Shown one piece after another: positions 59,918 through 64,000 of a DNA stretch of 64,000 nt (its first letter is position 1; the number at the start of each line of letters is the position of its first letter). The stretch is from Cohnella pontilimi (GTDB taxonomy: Bacteria; Bacillota; Bacilli; Paenibacillales; Paenibacillaceae). The position numbers were made by a program, and so were the translations under genes. The stretch lies in contig NZ_SUPK01000002.1 in assembly GCF_005049045.1 (NCBI RefSeq), positions 518,399 through 582,398 on the forward strand. Reading direction: 5' to 3'. Under the pieces are notes generated by a model that made no database searches, was not told the DNA's origin, and saw only the letters and a program-made list of their open reading frames with translations.

Positions 59918-61774
59918 TTATATTTCAAATTGCGCGGCGGCAGCCACCTCGGAGTGGGCCGCCATGACGGACGTTTCAATGTACGTGATGAACAGCTCGA
60001 CAAGCTCCGGGTCGAATTGCGTTCCCGAACATCTTCTCAACTCCTGAAGAGCGTCGGGCACCGATTTTGTTTCTTGATACGGCCTCTCCGTGGTCATGGC
60101 GTCGAACGAATCGATGATGCACAGCAGGCGCGCAAGACGCGGAATTTCTTCACCTTTGAGCCCATGAGGATAGCCTTTGCCGTCATACCGCTCGTGATGC
60201 AATTCGACCAACGGGACTAGATCCTTGTACTTTTCGTTCACCAGTACGATTTCTTTGCCCCATACCACGTGCTTTTTGACCATTTCCCATTCTTCGTTCG
60301 TCAGTTTCGTCTTTTTATTCAAAATATCCCGGGGGATTTCGAGCTTTCCGATGTCATGAATCAGCGCGCCTAGCACCAACAGACGACGTTCTTCTTCGTG
60401 TAACTGCAATCTATCGGCCATATCGGCCGCGTAGGAACATACACGTTTGGAGTGTTTAAACGTGTACACGTCTTTGGATATGAAAATTTTGATCTGCTGT
60501 TCGATTTGCTTCAGGTCGTACTCCAAGCTTTGCGGCAAGTGGGTTTCGTCTCCATGAATGAACACCGTGTTCTTCCCTTTGGACTTGGCCACATAAAGAG
60601 CCCGATCGGCCCAGTCAATGAGCTGGGATTTATCGTAGCTTTCTTTGTTTACTTCCAAAATGCCGGCAGAGAACGAAATGCAGCCGTGCGGGAACACGTC
60701 GACCCCATCAAACGGAGTATCGTTGATTTTTTTGCGCAGTCCGTCAATGAATTCCTTGGCTTTGTCCTTGTGAAACCCCGGCATGATGATGGAGAACTCT
60801 TCGCCGCCATATCGCGCGGCAAACAACTGGTTAGCCTCGCACTCCGCTTTGACGAGTTGTCCGAAAAAGCCAAGCAATCGATCCCCTTGCGGGTGTCCGA
60901 AAGCGTCATTGTATTTTTTGAAATCGTCCAAATCAAGCAAAGCCAAAGACATTGGCTTGTTTTCCGTTCTGGCCCGCTTGATATGCTCGTCCAGCTTTTC
61001 CTCAAAATAACTGTGACTGAAGAGGCCTGTCCGCTGGTCGGTGTTGGCTTTTTCGCTCATTTGGCTGTACATCAGAAAGAGCTGCCGAAAGCCATGGGAC
61101 AGCAGCATTCCTACCGCCAAGAGTAAAAAAAGTCCAAATAAGCCGCTATCTATTATTAAAATCACGAGAACAAGCGATAAAAGCAAAGTACTAAAGTAGG
61201 CGAAGAAGGCATCTGCTAAAATGGTTTTAATGATTTCATATAATTTACCTTTATATAGAAGATAGTAATAACAGCCGACTAGAACAACATTTACTAAGAA
61301 ATACACAGCCAAAGCAATAATGTAGGCATGTAAATGATGAACATCAAATGGACCAACTGCTCCTCCGAGCAGATGGTACGCTAAGCTTGCTCCAAAAATC
61401 ATAAATGAATAGATTGAGAAATTCAGCAGATGCTTCCACCATACCACATCGCGTTTGTATATTAACAAAATAGCAGAAGCAATGACTAAAATAACCAACG
61501 AAAAACTTGCCCCATAGGCAAACGCAGCTGCCAAATAAACCGAGGAGTCCATTGACTGACGATTGCCTTCAGGTGGCAACTGAAACATAAAGTGTTCTAA
61601 TATGAGCACAGCTGCAACCATAGCATAAACTGTTACCCATTGAGTTAATGAATACGAAAAAAAAGCAGAGTTATCGATTGTTAAAAACATACAAATACCG
61701 CAAATAAATATCACGGCGGCGTAGTTGAATCCAGGCTGACGAAACTGAGCGAGTAACTTTTGAGCCAGCCCCAT
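59918..61774 (-). CDS. Membrane GGDEF plus HD-GYP protein (cyclic-di-GMP turnover)
   Basis: A 618-residue protein with six to seven membrane helices at residues about 15-238, a diguanylate cyclase domain at about 245-408 with an intact GGEEF (323-327), and an HD-GYP phosphodiesterase domain at about 423-605. That domain has HDIGK (His473, Asp474) and the full HHERYDGKGYP. Both enzyme halves look active, so it could make or break c-di-GMP according to a membrane signal. Start ATG 61774 follows AAGGGG at a long spacing; GTG 61795 is an alternative. The membrane part is clearly AT-richer than the enzymatic part. Last gene of the micropeptide operon. Confidence 0.92.
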   Translation of the reverse strand: MGLAQKLLAQFRQPGFNYAAVIFICGICMFLTIDNSAFFSYSLTQWVTVYAMVAAVLILEHFMFQLPPEGNRQSMDSSVYLAAAFAYGASFSLVILVIASAILLIYKRDVVWWKHLLNFSIYSFMIFGASLAYHLLGGAVGPFDVHHLHAYIIALAVYFLVNVVLVGCYYYLLYKGKLYEIIKTILADAFFAYFSTLLLSLVLVILIIDSGLFGLFLLLAVGMLLSHGFRQLFLMYSQMSEKANTDQRTGLFSHSYFEEKLDEHIKRARTENKPMSLALLDLDDFKKYNDAFGHPQGDRLLGFFGQLVKAECEANQLFAARYGGEEFSIIMPGFHKDKAKEFIDGLRKKINDTPFDGVDVFPHGCISFSAGILEVNKESYDKSQLIDWADRALYVAKSKGKNTVFIHGDETHLPQSLEYDLKQIEQQIKIFISKDVYTFKHSKRVCSYAADMADRLQLHEEERRLLVLGALIHDIGKLEIPRDILNKKTKLTNEEWEMVKKHVVWGKEIVLVNEKYKDLVPLVELHHERYDGKGYPHGLKGEEIPRLARLLCIIDSFDAMTTERPYQETKSVPDALQELRRCSGTQFDPELVELFITYIETSVMAAHSEVAAAAQFEI

Positions 61775-61813
61775 GTTCTGTCTTGTCCCCTTCACTTCTA
61801 AAATAGAAAAAAT

Positions 61814-61842
61814 AATGGAAACAGGGGAACCCCGTTTCCATC
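61814..61842 (-). terminator. Terminator-like hairpin (attenuator) between the micropeptides and the HD-GYP gene
   Basis: On the minus strand ATGGAAAC...GGGG-TTCC-CCC...GTTTCCAT forms a long stem and is followed by TATTTTTTC. It starts four bases after the last micropeptide stop and ends 19 bases before the alternative GTG start of the HD-GYP gene. It should end most transcripts after the peptides. Confidence 0.8.
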
Positions 61843-61845
61843 ATT

Positions 61846-61947
61846 TTAATTGATTTTAAATCCAGATGTAAGTGCGATTATTACGGAAGCTACCATAATC
61901 GCATTTATTAAGATTCGGGAAACTTTGATTCCTTCGAGTTTCTTCAC
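61846..61947 (-). CDS. Membrane micropeptide 5 of the tandem array, 33 aa
   Basis: Start GTG 61947 after GGAGGTACATAAA. It shares with its siblings the basic N-terminus (EGIKVSRIL), a single hydrophobic helix and the invariant tail TSGFKIN. It is the most divergent copy (LEG for FEG, ILINAIM in the helix) and the only one with GTG start. Directly followed by the terminator-like hairpin. No cysteine, no recognisable export leader. Function unknown. Confidence 0.82.
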   Translation of the reverse strand: MKKLEGIKVSRILINAIMVASVIIALTSGFKIN

Positions 61948-61973
61948 TTTATGTACCTCCGGTTGGACTTCGG

Positions 61974-62075
61974 TTAATTGATTTTGAAGCCCGACGTAAG
62001 TGCGACGATAACAGAAGCGACGATCACTGCGTTGAATAGGATGCGGGAAACTTTAATTCCTTCGAATTTTTTCAT
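61974..62075 (-). CDS. Membrane micropeptide 4 of the tandem array, 33 aa
   Basis: ATG 62075 after GGGAGGGTACATATA. Same design as the other copies: residues 1-10 basic, 11-28 hydrophobic (ILFNAVIVASVIVALTSG), tail FKIN. Differs from copy 3 by one Ile-to-Val change. 26 bases separate it from copy 5, just enough for a ribosome binding site. Confidence 0.85.
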   Translation of the reverse strand: MKKFEGIKVSRILFNAVIVASVIVALTSGFKIN

Positions 62076-62102
62076 TATATGTACCCTCCCATTTAACTTT
62101 AA

Positions 62103-62204
62103 TTAATTGATTTTAAATCCGGAAGTAAGCGCGATGATAACGGAAGCGACGATCACTGCGTTGAACAGGATGCGGGAAACTTTAATTCCTTCGAATTTTT
62201 TCAT
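62103..62204 (-). CDS. Membrane micropeptide 3 of the tandem array, 33 aa
   Basis: ATG 62204 after GGGAGGGTACATATA. Differs from copy 2 only by Phe for Val near residue 14 and from copy 4 by one Ile/Val change. Nucleotide differences among copies fall largely at third codon positions, which supports selection on the peptide. Confidence 0.85.
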   Translation of the reverse strand: MKKFEGIKVSRILFNAVIVASVIIALTSGFKIN

Positions 62205-62230
62205 TATATGTACCCTCCCATTTGGCTGAT

Positions 62231-62332
62231 TTAATTAATTTTAAATCCCGAAGTAAGTGCGATGATCACGGAAGCGACGATTACTGCATTTACCAGGATA
62301 CGAGAGACTTTAATTCCTTCGAATTTTTTCAT
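62231..62332 (-). CDS. Membrane micropeptide 2 of the tandem array, 33 aa
   Basis: ATG 62332 after GGGAGGGTACATATA. Near-identical at DNA level to copy 1, including the flanking spacer, showing recent duplication or gene conversion. Hydrophobic helix ILVNAVIVASVIIALTSG and tail FKIN. Confidence 0.85.
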   Translation of the reverse strand: MKKFEGIKVSRILVNAVIVASVIIALTSGFKIN

Positions 62333-62358
62333 TATATGTACCCTCCCATTTGGCTGAT

Positions 62359-62463
62359 TTAATTAATTTTAAATCCCGAAGTAAGTGCGATGATTACGGA
62401 AGCGACGATTACTGCATTTACCAGGATACGAGAGACTTTAATCCCTTCCAGCTTCTTTTTCAT
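62359..62463 (-). CDS. Membrane micropeptide 1 of the tandem array, 34 aa
   Basis: ATG 62463 overlaps the DUF5317 stop codon (ATGA), so it is translationally coupled to that membrane protein. One extra Lys (MKKKLEG) makes it 34 residues. The hydrophobic core and TSGFKIN tail match copy 2 exactly. First copy of the array. Confidence 0.85.
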   Translation of the reverse strand: MKKKLEGIKVSRILVNAVIVASVIIALTSGFKIN

Positions 62464-63077
62464 GCTGACCGCTCTCCTTTCTTCGTGGTATTTATGTCAG
62501 TTGACTCAACAATGGAAGATCTATGTTTGTGGGCTATCATAATATTGTTGAGGTAGATAAAGATACCGACGTTCATGATGACGTCCCCGATACTAATGAC
62601 TTGGCTTCTTGGGTAAGGGGAGGTCAGCGGGATAATGTCTCCCAGGAAAGGAACAATGGTCGAATCCGTTAATAGTGCGTGCTTTGATACCACGCTTCCA
62701 TCTCTTAACATCTGGCCATATACGGGATCCAAAACAGATGCGGCTTCTAACGACACCGGCATTTTACCGCCATTGGCAGCCATCACGATGAAGTTCAGGG
62801 CAACACCAGCGAAAATCCACCAAAAACCTTTTTCTTCACGATTCAGCCAAAGAACATAAAGACCGGCTGCGTAAACCACTAAAAACATGTAACCGCTGTA
62901 ATCCGCGATCCATTCGTTTTTGTCGGTCAAGTAAAATACACCGAACTGAACGAGCAGCAATGCCGGAAAAATCCAACCGCCGCGGATTCGTATCTGAGAC
63001 AGAGCGGCAAAACCGTGCCTCCAGCCTGCGCGTATCAAGCCAATGATGAGCCCGATTACAATTCCGTCGTAAACCAT
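62460..63077 (-). CDS. DUF5317-type integral membrane protein
   Basis: A 205-residue protein with four to six hydrophobic segments (about residues 4-17, 35-52, 58-77, 85-102 and 160-178). NGGKMPVSLEA in the middle and VPFLGDIIPL with a final membrane segment fit the DUF5317 family (recognition from the PVS/GDIIPL layout; moderate certainty). Function is not known. ATG 63077 follows AAGGGATTTGCTTAC, 22 bases after the HTH stop, and its TGA overlaps the first micropeptide ATG. The tight coupling suggests it handles, transports or senses the micropeptides. Confidence 0.8.
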   Translation of the reverse strand: MVYDGIVIGLIIGLIRAGWRHGFAALSQIRIRGGWIFPALLLVQFGVFYLTDKNEWIADYSGYMFLVVYAAGLYVLWLNREEKGFWWIFAGVALNFIVMAANGGKMPVSLEAASVLDPVYGQMLRDGSVVSKHALLTDSTIVPFLGDIIPLTSPYPRSQVISIGDVIMNVGIFIYLNNIMIAHKHRSSIVESTDINTTKKGERSA

Positions 63078-63099
63078 GTAAGCAAATCCCTTCGAAAAT

Positions 63100-63282
63100 C
63101 TAGGAGTGGATAAGAACTTTTTTCGCGCTGGGCCTCGGCTGATTCTTTTCCAGGATATAAGTCTTCCCGAATTTCCTGCAAACGACTTTACCTTCCCGGC
63201 ATAACCGCTTTACATGATCTTGATGCACGCCCCAAATCTTGGACGCCTCTTCGGTCGACATGATTTCTTCCAATGGATTCAT
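63100..63282 (-). CDS. Small helix-turn-helix (excisionase/MerR-like) protein, 60 aa
   Basis: STEEASKIWGVHQDHVKRLCREGKVVCRKFGKTYIL is a winged-helix DNA-binding unit of the AlpA/excisionase (HTH_17) type; no effector domain is present. ATG 63282 follows AGGAGGAGACAGC. First gene of the operon, 93 bases downstream of the deduced transcription start. It is the natural candidate to bind the palindrome inside the promoter spacer and so control itself and the genes behind it. Confidence 0.82.
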   Translation of the reverse strand: MNPLEEIMSTEEASKIWGVHQDHVKRLCREGKVVCRKFGKTYILEKNQPRPSAKKVLIHS

Positions 63283-63380
63283 GCTGTCTCCTCCTGACGT
63301 TCAGAGGGTCGGATCTTTTGAACTCGAATGTGACGCTGTTCGACTATCAACCATTGTCAACATTTGCTAACTTCGATTTG

Positions 63381-63409
63381 ATTATAGAATGTCCGACATC
63401 GGACGTCAA
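63381..63409 (-). promoter_or_regulatory. SigA-type promoter with a palindrome in the spacer
   Basis: On the minus strand TTGACG (63404-63409) and TATAAT (63381-63386) are separated by 17 bp. The spacer contains GTCCGA-TG-TCGGAC (63391-63404), a 6-bp-arm dyad exactly where a repressor or MerR-like activator would bind. This accounts for the gene-free stretch 63283-63590, in which nothing else is seen. Confidence 0.8.
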
Positions 63410-63593
63410 TATATTTTTTTAATTTTTCTCATAGTGACATAAGAAGCTTTGAGAGAGTGTTAGATGGGAGTTTATGCGACTCGTTGGTGGAAGAGTGTGG
63501 TATTTGAACAACAAATATAAGAATACCGTTTATATGTCATTCTGAGAACGGACATATTTTGTAGAAACTTGCAGTTCTTTGTCGAGACAGAAA

Positions 63594-63623
63594 ACAAAAA
63601 AACACCTTCGCAAGGAAGGTGTT
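63594..63623 (-). terminator. Terminator of the rRNA operon
   Basis: AACACCTTC and GAAGGTGTT form a 9-bp stem with loop GCAAG, nine bases beyond the 5S gene; on the minus strand it is followed by TTTTTGTTTT. Confidence 0.92.
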
Positions 63624-63631
63624 TCATGATC

Positions 63632-63751
63632 GGCCTGGCGGCGTCCTACTCTCCCAGGACCCTGCGGTCCAAGTACCATCGGCGCTGGAGGGCTTAACGG
63701 TCGTGTTCGGGATGGGTACGCGTGGAACCCCTCCGCCATCACTACCAGACC
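63632..63751 (-). rRNA. rrf: 5S ribosomal RNA
   Basis: About 120 bases. The minus strand carries the conserved 5S core CCCATCCCGAACACG and GAGAGTAGGACGCCGCC, and the ends GGTCTGG and CCAGGCC pair to close helix I. It lies downstream of 23S rRNA and ahead of the terminator, the normal 23S-5S order. Confidence 0.96.
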
Positions 63752-63836
63752 AACTAACGCAAGGCTTGCGCCTTGAAAACCGGATGCGAAACGAAACAGT
63801 TACTGATATAAACATCATCGATACCTGTGTGCTTAT

Positions 63837-64000
<164 letters not shown>

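Larger units (their letters stand above)
61846..62463 (-). repeat. Five-copy tandem gene array, period 128-131 bp
   Basis: Start codons lie at 62463, 62332, 62204, 62075 and 61947, giving spacings of 131, 128, 129 and 128 bases. Each unit holds a ribosome binding site, a 33-34-codon gene and a short spacer. The neighbouring pairs 1-2 and 3-4 are most alike. Confidence 0.92.

Noticed and set aside
61846..62463. AgrD-type cyclic lactone autoinducer peptides
   Set aside because: The peptides contain no cysteine or conserved Ser ring residue followed by an acidic tail, and the neighbouring membrane protein does not look like AgrB. Linear or membrane-resident action is more likely.
61846..62463. 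Type I toxin (Ldr/TxpA-like) array
   Set aside because: Hydrophobic short peptides in tandem are suggestive, but the copies are embedded in one operon with coupled membrane genes and I see no convincing antisense promoter opposite them. Not fully excluded.

Overview
Organism. The window looks like a chromosomal segment of a moderately GC-rich Gram-positive spore-former of the Paenibacillaceae type (Paenibacillus, Cohnella or a close relative). This rests on the coproporphyrin-type hemE-hemH-hemY operon, an LtaS-family enzyme, strong AGGAGG ribosome binding sites with many GTG/TTG starts, YtxH/DUF948/DUF1450 proteins, a LysM-M14 peptidoglycan peptidase, CcpA-like and LacI-like sites, and a large sugar-degradation locus. 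The assignment is inferred from gene content; no 16S sequence is present.

Layout. Positions 1-24650 are mostly housekeeping: cold-shock protein, oligoendopeptidase PepF, hypoxanthine/uracil-type DNA glycosylase, KtrB, an FAH-GDPD-CapA operon, an ArsR regulator upstream of a SulP transporter, mobA-moeA-mobB, hemE-hemH-hemY, an MFS exporter, an O-methyltransferase, an LtaS-like protein, small iron-sulfur and DUF proteins, a LysM-M14 peptidase and glutamate racemase. Positions 24650-26900 are accessory: a small basic protein, an IS1595-like protein without a visible DDE motif, and two repeat arrays sharing a core in opposite orientation. Positions 26900-31900 hold small regulators, a lone CuA-domain protein, a holin-like protein, a PLD-family lipoprotein and a luciferase-like oxidoreductase.

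Sugar island, 31895-58356, all on the minus strand. A LacI regulator, an FGGY kinase, a GH36 alpha-galactosidase-like enzyme and a ROK repressor are followed by an ABC sugar importer and a tight 13-gene block. That block encodes a racemase-like protein, FGGY kinase, class II aldolase, double metallo-beta-lactamase protein, GH38 alpha-mannosidase, GH2 beta-mannosidase, OtnC/OtnK-like pair, two SIS proteins, a ROK kinase, GH4 and a BadF-type kinase. The likely logic is import of mannose- or amino-sugar-containing oligosaccharides, cytoplasmic trimming, phosphorylation and entry into central metabolism.

Right end, 59867-64000. After a divergent MFS gene lies the most unusual locus. It runs from a palindrome-bearing promoter through a small helix-turn-helix protein and a DUF5317-type membrane protein to five tandem, near-identical 33-34-residue membrane micropeptides. 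These are followed by a terminator-like hairpin and then a membrane GGDEF/HD-GYP protein (cyclic-di-GMP synthesis and breakdown domains). I cannot match this arrangement to a named system, and it is my main candidate for an undescribed one. The window closes with a 5S rRNA gene and the 3' end of a 23S rRNA gene on the minus strand.
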